DNA of 43,793 nucleotides from an uncultured Oscillibacter sp. (GCA_910583695.1 CAJTZL010000020.1:1-43793); one strand, 5' to 3'. Shown: positions 1 to 8,582, counted from the first letter of the stretch. Notes: generated by a model not told the origin, from the letters alone. Numbers and translations are program-made.

Positions 1-1
1 C

Positions 2-484
2 ATTCAGGCGGGCCGGATTACCGGCGTCCACGGCATCCGGGGAGAGCTGCGGGTCCTGCCCCTGGAGGGGGAGGCGGACTTTCTCACCGGCTTTGAGACC
101 TTCTATCTGGAAGGACAGGCCGTCACCCCCGCCTCCTGCCGGGTCCACAAGGGCATGGCCCTCCTCAAGCTGGAGGGGGTGGAGGACCGCACCGCCGCCG
201 AGGGGCTCCGGGGGAAGGAGCTGCTGGTCCGCCGGGCCGACGCCCGTCTCCCCGAGGGGGAGTACTTCGACGCCGAGCTCCTGGGCCTGGACGTCTACGA
301 CGGCGAGACCGGGGCGTGCGTGGGGGAGCTGACAAGGGTGGACCGCTACCCCGCCAGCAAGGTCTACACCGTCCGGGGGGTGAAGGAGTTCCTGGTTCCG
401 GCGGTGAAGGACGCCTTCATCCTGAACGTGGACCTGGAGAACAACCGGATGGACATCCGAATCTGGGAGGGACTGCTGGAGTGA
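2..484 (+). CDS. rimM: Ribosome maturation factor RimM (5' truncated by window edge)
   Basis: RimM binds ribosomal protein S19 and helps mature the head of the 30S subunit and process 16S rRNA. The frame is open from base 2, so the true start lies upstream of the window. The first visible residues include GRITGVHGIRGELRV, the typical N-terminal RimM block. This is followed by the linker and the C-terminal PRC-barrel-like half, with EYFDAELLGLDV and a conserved end around FLVPAVKDAFILNVD. The stop codon overlaps the GTG start of trmD by four bases (GTGA), so the two are translationally coupled. About 160 residues are visible; the family is usually about 165-175, so little is missing. Confidence 0.95.
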   Translation: MQAGRITGVHGIRGELRVLPLEGEADFLTGFETFYLEGQAVTPASCRVHKGMALLKLEGVEDRTAAEGLRGKELLVRRADARLPEGEYFDAELLGLDVYDGETGACVGELTRVDRYPASKVYTVRGVKEFLVPAVKDAFILNVDLENNRMDIRIWEGLLE

Positions 485-1248
485 ACATCGACATTCTGAC
501 CCTCTTCCCGGACTCCGTGGACGCCATGCTGAACGTCAGCATCCTGGGCCGGGCCCAGGAGCGGGGATACATCGCCATCCGGACCCACCAGATTCGGGAG
601 TATACCACCAACAAGCAGATGCAGGTGGACGACTACCCCTACGGCGGGGGCCGGGGTGCCGTCATGCAGGCGGACCCCCTCTACCGCTGCTGGGCCTATG
701 TGACGGAGGCTCACGGGCCGGGGCGGACCATCTTCCTCTCCCCCTGCGGGCGGACCTTCACCCAAGGTCTGGCCCGGGAACTGAAGGAGAAGTACGACCA
801 CCTGATCCTGGTCTGCGGGCACTACGAGGGCGTGGACCAACGCTTCCTGGACGAGTGCGTGGACGAGGAGATCTCCATGGGGGACTTCGTCCTCACCGGC
901 GGGGAGATTCCCGCCATGGCAGTGGCGGACGCGGTGTGCCGCATGGTGCCCGGGGTCCTGCCGGACGAGGAGTGCTTTCAGGAAGAGTCCCACTGGAACG
1001 GGCTCCTGGAGTATCCCCAGTACTCCCGGCCCAGCCTGTGGCACGACCGGGCGGTGCCGGAGATTTTACTCTCCGGGGACCACGGGAAGGTGGCGGCGTG
1101 GCGGCGGAAGGAGAGCTACAAACGGACCATACGCCGCCGCCCGGATCTGTTCGCCAAGTTCGACGAGAGCCAATTGACCACCAAGGCGGAAAAAAAGCTC
1201 CTTCAGGAGGCCAGGGACGAGCTGGCCCGGGAGGATGGGGAAACATAA
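481..1248 (+). CDS. trmD: tRNA (guanine-N1)-methyltransferase TrmD
   Basis: TrmD methylates G37 of tRNAs that read CNN codons using S-adenosylmethionine, preventing +1 frameshifting. The start is GTG at 481, overlapping the rimM stop. This gives 255 residues, normal for TrmD, and begins VNIDILTLFPD. Visible family motifs are DDYPYGGGRGAVMQADPLY, HYEGVDQR and the trefoil-knot SAM-binding stretch SMGDFVLTGGEIPAM. The longer in-frame extension upstream is only a shadow over rimM. The usual neighbour rplS (ribosomal protein L19) does not follow; a terminator comes directly after. Confidence 0.97.
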   Translation: MNIDILTLFPDSVDAMLNVSILGRAQERGYIAIRTHQIREYTTNKQMQVDDYPYGGGRGAVMQADPLYRCWAYVTEAHGPGRTIFLSPCGRTFTQGLARELKEKYDHLILVCGHYEGVDQRFLDECVDEEISMGDFVLTGGEIPAMAVADAVCRMVPGVLPDEECFQEESHWNGLLEYPQYSRPSLWHDRAVPEILLSGDHGKVAAWRRKESYKRTIRRRPDLFAKFDESQLTTKAEKKLLQEARDELAREDGET

Positions 1249-1253
1249 AAATG

Positions 1254-1282
1254 GCCCGTCCGGCGGAGTTTGCCGGACGGGC
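1254..1282. terminator. Bidirectional rho-independent terminator after trmD
   Basis: A perfect 11-bp stem (GCCCGTCCGGC at 1254-1264 with GCCGGACGGGC at 1272-1282) closes a 7-nt loop. It is followed by TTT on the plus strand. On the minus strand the stem is followed by CATTTTTAT, so it can also terminate the convergent SLH-protein gene that ends at 1292. Confidence 0.85.
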
Positions 1283-1291
1283 TTTGCTATG

Positions 1292-2737
1292 TTAATAGAT
1301 GGTTGTTCCGAAGATGCCGGCAGGGCCGTCGGCCCCGCCGATGAGGTCCTCAAAGTCCGAGAAATCGGGGAAGCTGATGTTCACGTCCCTGCCCATGGCC
1401 TGGATCTCCATGGTCATGTCCAGGTCCGCGGAGACGTTTGCCGTCAGGCTGTCCTTGCCGTCAGAGGCTTTCACGCCCGCTTTCAGGGTCAGGTCGGCGG
1501 CCGCGCGTTTCAGGGCTCCATCGCTGCCCACGGTGTAGGTGAGGGTGCTGCCGTCCAGGGAGAAGGACATCTCCATGTCCAGGTCCGCCTCAGCTCCCAG
1601 CACGCCCAGAATCCGGCCCGTCAGGCCATTGATCATCCCGGCAAAGGCGTCGTTCAGCGTCAGGGTGTAGACGGTGTTCCCGCCGGAGGCTTTCGCGGAG
1701 ATGGAGTCGATGAAGGGCAGCATGGCGGCGTAGGTTTTCCCGGTGGCCTGCTCCATCAGGGCCGTAAGGCTCTCTACGTCCACGCCCATGCCCATGGGCA
1801 TCCGATAGGCATCCTCGCCGGAGCGGACATAGGCCGCGCCGTCCTTCAGCCAGTATTCCATGCGCTCGGTTTCCGTAAGCTCCCCGTCTGTCGCGGTAGC
1901 GGTCATGTCCATGGCCATCCGGAGGTCCTTGTCCAGGACCATCTGGATGCGGCCCTTGACCGTGGCGTTCGCCTTCTGGGTCATGTCCAGGGAGGGCCCG
2001 CCGTCGGTGCCGTTGACATGGAAGCTCATGGCCATTTTCGCGTCCACGGCGGCATCCAGCCCCTGGGCCGCCGCTGCGCCGGAGGCCTGGAGGGCCCGGT
2101 AGGCCTCAATCTTGTCCGTGATGGGCTTGGCGGCCGCCGCGTCCACGGCTCCGCTCTCAATGAGGCTGGCCAGCAGGTAGGTGCTTCCGTCCTTGAGGTC
2201 CGCACCCAGGGCCTGACAGGTCATGGCCGCCAGATCGTCCCGGAGGAAGGTCCCGGTGAACAGGGAGGTGTCCAGCAGGCCGCGGCTCAGGGCAAACTCC
2301 TGGGCGTTGTCGTCGGTGAAGTCCACGTTGTCCTGGTAGCCCAGAGCCCGGAGGAGGAAGACGGTGTACGCCTTGCCGGTGCAGGGGCTGGACGCGCCGA
2401 AGGTCCCGGCGCTGACGCCGTTGGCGATGCCCTTTTCCGTCAGCCAGGCCACGTGGGGCGCGGCGGTCTCATTCACGTCGGCAAAGGGGCATTTCAGCTC
2501 CCCCGCGGCATAGGCCGCCTGGGCCTCCGCCTCCGCGCCGTAGAGCCGGACCAGGATGATGGCGGCCTGGGCCCGGGTGGGGACCTTGTCCAGCGCAAAG
2601 CCGCCGGGGCCGCCCTTGAGCATGCCGATGGCGGCCAGCTCCGCCGCCGGGCCGTCGAAGCTGGAGGCGGAGGCATTGACGCACAGCAGCCCCGCCAGCG
2701 CCAGGGTGGTCAGCAGGATGGTCAAAAAGCGTTTCAT
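1292..2737 (-). CDS. Secreted S-layer-homology (SLH) domain protein
   Basis: This is an exported 481-residue protein starting at ATG 2737, which has an AAAGGAG site (2743-2749) at good spacing. Residues 1-22 form a signal peptide (MKRFLTILL, hydrophobic core, cleavage near NASAS). Residues of about 25-165 resemble SLH repeats, with LDKVPTRAQAAIILVRLYG, PHVAWLTEKGIANGVSAGTFG and a third degenerate copy; SLH domains usually bind cell-wall polymers. The C-terminal part (about 190-481) is rich in Met, Asp and Lys in alternating beta-strand-like segments and looks like the ligand-binding folds of some clostridial lipoproteins; I do not recognise its ligand. No lipobox is present. It is monocistronic, with its own promoter at 2790-2818. 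Confidence 0.8.
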   Translation of the reverse strand: MKRFLTILLTTLALAGLLCVNASASSFDGPAAELAAIGMLKGGPGGFALDKVPTRAQAAIILVRLYGAEAEAQAAYAAGELKCPFADVNETAAPHVAWLTEKGIANGVSAGTFGASSPCTGKAYTVFLLRALGYQDNVDFTDDNAQEFALSRGLLDTSLFTGTFLRDDLAAMTCQALGADLKDGSTYLLASLIESGAVDAAAAKPITDKIEAYRALQASGAAAAQGLDAAVDAKMAMSFHVNGTDGGPSLDMTQKANATVKGRIQMVLDKDLRMAMDMTATATDGELTETERMEYWLKDGAAYVRSGEDAYRMPMGMGVDVESLTALMEQATGKTYAAMLPFIDSISAKASGGNTVYTLTLNDAFAGMINGLTGRILGVLGAEADLDMEMSFSLDGSTLTYTVGSDGALKRAAADLTLKAGVKASDGKDSLTANVSADLDMTMEIQAMGRDVNISFPDFSDFEDLIGGADGPAGIFGTTIY

Positions 2738-2789
2738 GAGAATCTCCTTTCTTCTCGGGCGAAACAGTGTCCATGCAGTGCATGCGTTC

Positions 2790-2818
2790 ATTGTATACCC
2801 GGAAAAATCCGCCGTCAA
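2790..2818 (-). promoter_or_regulatory. Sigma-A promoter of the SLH-protein gene
   Basis: On the minus strand TTGACG (2813-2818) is followed by a 17-bp spacer and TACAAT (2790-2795). The predicted 5' leader to ATG 2737 is about 45 nt. Confidence 0.75.
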
Positions 2819-2990
2819 GTACCGTTTTGTGCAAAGAGCATGCCCCAAAAAATGGGAGTGCTCAATGAAAAAGTGCAATCCTGAGGGAGCGGACCTGTGT
2901 GTTCGCCCTTCCCCCGGGGCCCCGGCGTTTCCAAAGGCGGTCCCTATGATAAAATGCGCCCTCAGGCGCTCCCCCCGGGAAATAAGCCCT

Positions 2991-3019
2991 TTGACGGCTG
3001 CGCGCCGGAGTGCTATAAT
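2991..3019 (+). promoter_or_regulatory. Sigma-A promoter of the DNA methyltransferase gene
   Basis: TTGACG (2991-2996), 17-bp spacer and a perfect TATAAT (3014-3019) preceded by TGC, an extended -10. The predicted 5' leader is about 70 nt. It is one of the best sigma-A matches in the window, so the methyltransferase is probably expressed constitutively. Confidence 0.85.
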
Positions 3020-3098
3020 GGACCGGAAATACCGCGGGGCCGTCTGGAAAAAGAGCGGCCGGGAACGCGAAGGCGTTGAAGAACCTGGGAGGGCTTAT

Positions 3099-5084
3099 AT
3101 GATGGACAACCTGAAAATGCACACGCCGGATCTGGCGGAGGAAAATTTCCGCAAGCTGGCGGCGCTGTTCCCCCATGCCGTGACGGAGACGGTGAACGAG
3201 AACGGCGAACCCCTTCGGGCCATTGACGCCGACGTTCTCCGCCGGGAGATTTCCGCCGCCGTGGTGGAGGGGCCCCGGGAGCGTTACCGCTTCACCTGGC
3301 CCGACAAGGGGAAGGCGGCGGCGCTGGCCAATGCGCCTATTGCCAAGACCCTGCGCCTGGACCGGAGCCGCTCCGTGGGCCGGGACGGCGCCCGAGGGGG
3401 CACGGACTCGGAGAATCTCTACATTGAGGGGGACAACCTGGACGCGCTGAAGCTGCTCCGGCAGACCTACCAGGGTGCGGTGAAGCTGATCTACATCGAC
3501 CCGCCCTACAACACCGGGTCGGACCTTGTCTATGAGGACGACTTTTCCCAGGAAACCCGGGAGTATCTGGCGGTCAGCGGACAGCTGGACCAGGAGGGCA
3601 GCCGCCTAGTGCAGAACGCGGAGAGCAACGGGCGCTTCCATACGGACTGGCTGAACATGCTGTATCCCCGCCTGCGGCTGGCAAAGGACTTTTTGTCGGA
3701 GGACGGGGTCATCCTGATTAACATTGATGAGAACGAATTTGAAAACCTGCTGAAGCTGTGCGGCGAGGTGTTTGGAAAATCCAATGACCTGGGCGTTATC
3801 GTTTGGGACAAGCGCAATCCCAAGGGGGACGCAAGGGGGATTTCCTGCCAGCACGAGTATATCGCGGTATACGCCCGGAACAAGGCGGCCCTGCTGGAGG
3901 GGAGCAGAATCCGGCGTCCCAAGAAGAACGCGGCGGCGATTTTGAAAAAAGGGGCCCAGCTCTTTTCCATGGTATCGGAGGACTACACGCTGGACGACGC
4001 CAACGCGGACTTCGCGGAGTGGATGCGGACCAGACCGGATTTCAGCGGCGGCGAACGGGCCTATAACCGCATTGACCAGAACGGGGACGTGTACCGTCCC
4101 GTATCCATGGCGTGGCCCAATAAAATGCGGGCCCCGGACAACTATTTCACCCCCCTGATCCATCCCGTCACCCGAAAGCCCTGCCCGGTTCCGGAGAGAG
4201 GGTGGAGGAATCCGCCGTCGACCATGCGGAAAATGCTGCGGGAGGGCCGCATCCTGTTTGGCCGGGACGAGAAAACCATCCCCAACAGCAAATACCTTTT
4301 GAAGGAAAACATGTACGAAAACATTCCCTCCCTCCTGTACTACGGAGGCAGCGACGCGGACCTGCTCGCCCGCCTGGGCATCCCCTTTGACACGCCGAAG
4401 GTGGTTTCCGTCTGCCAGGAGCACATTGCATCCTTCACAAAGCCGGGGGATCTCGTGATGGACTTCTTCTCCGGCTCCGCAACCACCGCCCACGCCGTCC
4501 TGCAGCTCAACGCCGAGAGCGGCGGAGGCCGCAGGTTCATCATGGTGCAGATTCCGGAGATCTGCGGAGAGAAGTCCGAGGCCCGCAAGGCGGGGTATGA
4601 GACCATCTGCGACATTGGAGAGGAGCGCATTCGCCGGGCGGGAGACAAAATCCGGGAGGAGACTGGGGCGGACATCGACTACGGCTTCCGGGTCTTCCGG
4701 GTGGATTCCACCAACATGGAGGATGTCTACTACCGCCCCGCCGACTATGAGCAGTCCCAGCTGAGCCTGCTGGCGGAGAATATCAAGCCGGACCGCACCC
4801 CGGAGGACCTGCTGTTTCAGGTCATGCTGGAGCTGGGCATCCTGCTGTCCAGCTCCGTTGAGGAGGAGGAGATTGCCGGGAAGAGGGTGTTTTCCGTGGC
4901 AGGGGGATATCTGCTGGCCTGCTTTGACCAGGGCGTGACCGCGGAGACCGTCACGGAGATTGCCGGGCGGCGGCCCTTTTACGCCGTCTTCCGGGACAGC
5001 TCCATGGCCGGCGACAGCGTCGCCGCCAACTTCGACCAGATTTTTGCCGCCCGCAGCCCCGGAACCGTGCGGAAGGTGCTGTAG
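3099..5084 (+). CDS. Type III-like site-specific DNA adenine methyltransferase (Mod), orphan
   Basis: This is a predicted N6-adenine DNA methyltransferase of the beta/type III Mod class, 661 residues. Two adjacent ATGs (3099 and 3102) follow a GGGAGGG site (3087-3093); either may be used. The N-terminal region of about 105 residues precedes a target-recovery block, ENLYIEGDNLDALKLL. The catalytic motif IV is YIDPPYNTG (DPPY at 134-137). The SAM-binding FxGxx motif, DFFSGSATTAHAVLQ, comes far downstream, the order expected for beta-class enzymes; the specificity region lies between them. Type III systems pair Mod with a Res helicase-nuclease, but here a terminator follows 38 bases after the stop and no Res is present. 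It probably acts as a solitary methyltransferase; its recognition site cannot be read from sequence. Confidence 0.88.
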   Translation: MMDNLKMHTPDLAEENFRKLAALFPHAVTETVNENGEPLRAIDADVLRREISAAVVEGPRERYRFTWPDKGKAAALANAPIAKTLRLDRSRSVGRDGARGGTDSENLYIEGDNLDALKLLRQTYQGAVKLIYIDPPYNTGSDLVYEDDFSQETREYLAVSGQLDQEGSRLVQNAESNGRFHTDWLNMLYPRLRLAKDFLSEDGVILINIDENEFENLLKLCGEVFGKSNDLGVIVWDKRNPKGDARGISCQHEYIAVYARNKAALLEGSRIRRPKKNAAAILKKGAQLFSMVSEDYTLDDANADFAEWMRTRPDFSGGERAYNRIDQNGDVYRPVSMAWPNKMRAPDNYFTPLIHPVTRKPCPVPERGWRNPPSTMRKMLREGRILFGRDEKTIPNSKYLLKENMYENIPSLLYYGGSDADLLARLGIPFDTPKVVSVCQEHIASFTKPGDLVMDFFSGSATTAHAVLQLNAESGGGRRFIMVQIPEICGEKSEARKAGYETICDIGEERIRRAGDKIREETGADIDYGFRVFRVDSTNMEDVYYRPADYEQSQLSLLAENIKPDRTPEDLLFQVMLELGILLSSSVEEEEIAGKRVFSVAGGYLLACFDQGVTAETVTEIAGRRPFYAVFRDSSMAGDSVAANFDQIFAARSPGTVRKVL

Positions 5085-5121
5085 TGCCGGAGGCGCGGAA
5101 GAGGGGGCCCTCCGCAAAAAG

Positions 5122-5149
5122 GCCCGGAATCTGCAATCAGATTCCGGGC
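5122..5149. terminator. Bidirectional terminator between mod and the ABC operon
   Basis: A perfect 12-bp stem (5122-5133 with 5138-5149) closes a CAAT loop. TTTT follows on the plus strand at 5151-5154. On the minus strand the stem is followed by CTTTTTG (AAAAA at 5116-5120 on plus), so it also serves the minus-strand ABC unit ending at 5205. Confidence 0.88.
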
Positions 5150-5204
5150 GTTTTGTCATGGCCGCCGGGGAGGGCCGGGTTCCGGGGGGAAGGCGGGCCC
5201 CCGG

Positions 5205-5873
5205 TCACGATACGATCCGCCCGTCCTCAATCCGCACAATCCGGTCCGCCCGCTGGGCAATCTCCGGGTTGTGGGTAATCATCACAATGGTCTGGTGAAA
5301 TTCCCGGCTGCTCATCTGCAGCAGCCCCATCACATCGTCGCTGGTCTTGGAATCCAGGTTTCCCGTGGGTTCGTCCGCCAGAAGGATGGCGGGCTTGGAG
5401 GCCAGGGCCCGGGCAATGGCCGCCCGCTGCTGCTGTCCGCCGGAGAGCTGGCCGGGCAGGCTGTCCAGCTTTTCCTCCAGCCCCAGGAGGTTCACCACCT
5501 TCATGATGAACGCCCGGTCCGGCTTCTGCCGGTCCAGGGAGAGGGGGAACACGATGTTTTCCCACACCGTCAGCACCGGAATCAGATTGTAGTTCTGAAA
5601 GACAAAGCCGATCCGCTTCCGGCGGAAAACGGCGGCCTGCTCCCGGTCCAGGCCGGCAAGCTCCGTGCCGCCGATCCGGACGCTCCCCTCCGTGGGAACG
5701 TCCAGCCCGCCCAGCATGTTCAGCAGGGTGGATTTTCCGCTGCCGGAGGTGCCGATGACGGCAGTGAATGTCCCCTGCCGGATTTCCAGGTCCACACCGT
5801 CCAGGGCCCGAACTTGGGCGTCGCCGCTGCCGTAATACTTTTTAAGGCCGGAGGCCTTTAAAATGCTCTCCAT
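5205..5873 (-). CDS. ABC transporter ATP-binding protein (MacB/LolD-type), ATPase 1
   Basis: This is a 222-residue ATPase that should power the FtsX-type permease encoded just upstream. The start is ATG 5873 with AAAGGAG (5881-5887) seven bases away, 19 bases after the permease stop. The motifs are fully canonical: Walker A GTSGSGKS (41-48), signature LSGGQQQR (143-150), Walker B ILLADEPTG and D-loop NLDS, then the switch His in MITHNPE. Proteins of this size and sequence (MacB, LolD, BceA class) dimerise under permeases that move peptides or lipoproteins or transmit antimicrobial-peptide stress. The substrate is not known. Confidence 0.92.
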   Translation of the reverse strand: MESILKASGLKKYYGSGDAQVRALDGVDLEIRQGTFTAVIGTSGSGKSTLLNMLGGLDVPTEGSVRIGGTELAGLDREQAAVFRRKRIGFVFQNYNLIPVLTVWENIVFPLSLDRQKPDRAFIMKVVNLLGLEEKLDSLPGQLSGGQQQRAAIARALASKPAILLADEPTGNLDSKTSDDVMGLLQMSSREFHQTIVMITHNPEIAQRADRIVRIEDGRIVS

Positions 5874-5892
5874 AATGGGTCTCCTTTCTTCG

Positions 5893-8481
5893 TCACTCCG
5901 CCGCGCGGAGCTGCTCCACAATGCTGCCCTTGTGGAAACAGCGCAGGGCCAGCGCCGGGGCGGCGGCGGACACCGCCAGCAGTACTCCGCAGGCCGCCAG
6001 GGCGGGAACCAGGGTAAAGTGGAAGGTGAACTGCCACATGGAATCCACCATGCGCTTCACCAGCGTCAGATTCAGCGCCGCCGCCAGACTGAGCCCCAGC
6101 AGGCAGGCCCCCGCCGCGTAAGAGACGCCCTCCCACACCATCATGCCGGTCAGCTGCCGCCGGGTCATGCCCACGCTCTCCATGGCGGCGAACTCGCGGC
6201 GGCGGGTCAATATCGAGGTGACGATGGTGTTGATCAGATTCAGCACCCCGGCAAAGCCGAAGATCAGCCCCACGAAACCGCCTACAAAGCGGATCATCCG
6301 CTGGGTTGCCTGGGAGCTCTCCCGGGCCTCCCGGGCGGAGAGATAGTTCATATCCGGGTCCGTCTTTTCCATGTAGTCCTCCAGAAACGCCGTCATCTCC
6401 GCCTCGTATCCCTCCTCGACATCGAAGGAGTACTTGTAGACCGTCGGGACGTCGTACAGCTCCTCATAAATGCCGGCGGGGAGGTAGAGGTACAGGCCGT
6501 CCCCGCCGGTCTTGAAGGGGCCGCTGCTGATATAGCCGATTTCCGCGTCGTCCGAGGTGAGGGCGGCTTTTGCCAGCACCGGCAGCTCCATCACCGGCGA
6601 GCCGTTTTTGTAGACCGTGATGTTCCGGCCGACCTCCGCCAAATCCAGCTCCGGGACGAGAGACATGTCCCGGCGGTTTACGTGCACGCCCACCAGCACG
6701 CCCTCCCCGGCGGACAGTTTCTCATAGAGGGCCCGGGCGTCCGTCTCCCCCTCCCGCAGGTCCATCCGGGCCAGAGCGGTTTCCTCCATGCCGTAGACGT
6801 TGCAGAGCATGCGCCCGTCGTCCCCCAGGCCGAAGCCCCTGAGCCCGTCGGAGCCGAAGGTGAGGCCGCTTTCCTCCTGCACATAGGTCTCCCCCGTCAG
6901 GGGATGGCCGAAGTCGTAGGTAACGTCGGTGTCCTCCGCCGTGTTTTTGTAGATCGCGGAGCCGCCGGTGACGCCAGGACGGGCGGCGATGTCTGCGATG
7001 GTCTCCGCCCGCAGGGCGTCGTCGCGCCAAACGAAGCCCCGGACGTTGCTGGCGCTGGCCGTGTTCACCACGGCGAAGTCCGTGCGGATCATGAAGGCCG
7101 TTTCCTTCTCCACGTCCACGCTGTCCGCCGCCGTGCCTGCGCAGTTCAAAAGCACCACGCACAGCGTCAGAGACAGCATGATGAACGCGGTCCGCCGCCG
7201 GTTCCGCCCCAGGTTGAACCAGGCCAGCCGGGGGAGGCTGGCCCCCGGGGCGCTCCGGCGGGAGGTCCTCCGCCCGCTGAAGCGCTCCACATAGCGGAAG
7301 GCCTCAATGGGCGGGGTGTTGGCGGCGACCCGGATGGGCTTGCGGGTGCTGCAAAAGACCGTCAGCGCCGTCAGCGCCGCCGCCGTCACGAAAATGGCCG
7401 GAGAGGGGGAAACCTCGGCGGCAAGGTTCCGGTACTCGGTGGCAACCATGTTCATGATCAGGGGCAGGGCGGCCCGCCCGATGAAAAAGCCTCCCAGCAT
7501 CCCCAGGGGGATTCCGATGCCGCTGAGCCAGAGGGCCTGCCGGTTCATCAGGGTCCGCACCTGCCTCCGGCTCATGCCGATGGTCCGGTAGAGGCCGAAG
7601 CGCCGGATGTCCTGCATAACGGCGATGTCAAACACGTTGTAGATCAGCAGGTAGCCGCAGAGCATGAACAGGGCGGCAAAGGCCGCCGCCGCCGCGATCT
7701 GGAAAGCGCTGGGCCGGACATTGGTGGCTCGGTTTACGGAGGCCAGGAGATAGTTGGGGGCCTTGCTGTCGTCCGGCTCTCCGCCCAGGTCATAGACCAG
7801 CTCCCGGAGCTTTCCCTCCAGTCCCAGGGCGCTGTTGGCGGTGAAATCGGAGAAATAGGTCCCGGCCATGTCGCCGTCCTCGTGGTAGGTATACCGGAAG
7901 ATTTCCGGATGGGCCTCCCGGAAGGCGGTTCCGGCCCACATGACGCTCAGCTGTCCGCCCAGGGCCTCGTACCAGCCGGAGACCACCATGGGGAGGGCGT
8001 ATTCCCGGCCGTGGGCGGTGAACACGATGGTGATTTCCGCCCCAATTTCCGGCTCCGCACCCAGATCCCGCAGGGCGAGGTCGGAGGCAGCCACCTCGTT
8101 GGCCGCGGCGGGCGGCCTGCCGTGGGTGGGGGCGCAGAAGGTCAGCTCCGCCTGGATTTCGTCCTGGACGTTGAACTCGATGTTGTGCCGGACGGCGTTG
8201 CGGAGGTAGGCCACCGGCATCCGCAGGCCCGCCGTCCGGATGAAGTCCGCCTGCTCCAGAGCCTCGAACTGCTCCGCCGTCATGTAGCGGATGTCGCCGT
8301 CGGACCGGCTCAGCTTCTGCATTTGCAGGGTCAGGGTAAAGGATTCCATCGTTCCAACGGCGATGGCGGCGACGGCGGTGAAGAGCGCCGCCGTCAGGGC
8401 GATGGCCAGCACCGCCATCCGGTTTCGCGCCCGGCTGGCGGCAAAGCTCCGCCGGGTCAGGATGTTCAGCATGTCTTCCAT
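5893..8481 (-). CDS. Large FtsX/MacB-type ABC permease
   Basis: This is an 862-residue membrane protein and the only permease in this cluster. The start ATG 8481 is preceded by AGGAGG (8490-8495). A first membrane segment at about 20-40 is followed by a large extracytoplasmic region, then an FtsX core (about 270-350) containing DIRRFGLYRTIGMSRRQV. A short cytoplasmic joint, PIRVAANTPPIEAFRYVE, leads to a second unit with its own membrane helix (about 430-450), another extracytoplasmic domain and a C-terminal FtsX core (about 700-860) with RRREFAAMESVGMTRRQL. Two FtsX cores in one chain resemble clostridial permeases beside two-component systems. The partner is the canonical ATPase downstream. 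The 11-bp repeats in front point to control by the nearby response regulator. Confidence 0.9.
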   Translation of the reverse strand: MEDMLNILTRRSFAASRARNRMAVLAIALTAALFTAVAAIAVGTMESFTLTLQMQKLSRSDGDIRYMTAEQFEALEQADFIRTAGLRMPVAYLRNAVRHNIEFNVQDEIQAELTFCAPTHGRPPAAANEVAASDLALRDLGAEPEIGAEITIVFTAHGREYALPMVVSGWYEALGGQLSVMWAGTAFREAHPEIFRYTYHEDGDMAGTYFSDFTANSALGLEGKLRELVYDLGGEPDDSKAPNYLLASVNRATNVRPSAFQIAAAAAFAALFMLCGYLLIYNVFDIAVMQDIRRFGLYRTIGMSRRQVRTLMNRQALWLSGIGIPLGMLGGFFIGRAALPLIMNMVATEYRNLAAEVSPSPAIFVTAAALTALTVFCSTRKPIRVAANTPPIEAFRYVERFSGRRTSRRSAPGASLPRLAWFNLGRNRRRTAFIMLSLTLCVVLLNCAGTAADSVDVEKETAFMIRTDFAVVNTASASNVRGFVWRDDALRAETIADIAARPGVTGGSAIYKNTAEDTDVTYDFGHPLTGETYVQEESGLTFGSDGLRGFGLGDDGRMLCNVYGMEETALARMDLREGETDARALYEKLSAGEGVLVGVHVNRRDMSLVPELDLAEVGRNITVYKNGSPVMELPVLAKAALTSDDAEIGYISSGPFKTGGDGLYLYLPAGIYEELYDVPTVYKYSFDVEEGYEAEMTAFLEDYMEKTDPDMNYLSAREARESSQATQRMIRFVGGFVGLIFGFAGVLNLINTIVTSILTRRREFAAMESVGMTRRQLTGMMVWEGVSYAAGACLLGLSLAAALNLTLVKRMVDSMWQFTFHFTLVPALAACGVLLAVSAAAPALALRCFHKGSIVEQLRAAE

Positions 8482-8513
8482 GGGGTGTTCCTCCTGAATC
8501 TCTTGCTGTGTAC

Positions 8514-8557
8514 AGCATAGCAGGCGAATGTTACAACTGCGGTACAGGAGCGTTACA
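8514..8557 (-). promoter_or_regulatory. Regulated promoter with three direct repeats at 11-bp period
   Basis: On the plus strand, GTTACA (8530-8535), GGTACA (8541-8546) and GTTACA (8552-8557) start exactly 11 bp apart, about one helical turn. Read on the transcribed strand this is TGTAAC-N5-TGTACC-N5-TGTAAC. A -10-like TATGCT lies at 8514-8519 and there is no good -35, which is typical of an activated promoter. Hexamer repeats with 5-bp gaps are the binding pattern of OmpR/PhoB-family regulators such as B. subtilis PhoP. The OmpR-type regulator at 10304-10987 is the obvious candidate. Confidence 0.65.
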
Positions 8558-8582
8558 GTTTTGTACCTTTGAAGAGGCGGAA

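Noticed and set aside
1235..2884. 549-codon plus-strand ORF opposite the SLH-protein gene
   Set aside because: A shadow frame of a GC-rich gene: His/Gly/Val-rich composition, no ribosome binding site, while the minus strand has signal peptide, SLH motifs, promoter and terminator.
2949..2959. ATAAAATGCGC shared with 38539-38549, both upstream of strong promoters
   Set aside because: The distances to the -35 boxes differ (about 32 and 17 bases between word and box) and the flanks do not match; probably chance.
5863..8520. 885-codon plus-strand ORF opposite the ABC permease
   Set aside because: Antisense shadow with His/Gly/Gln/Arg-rich low-complexity sequence and no start signals.
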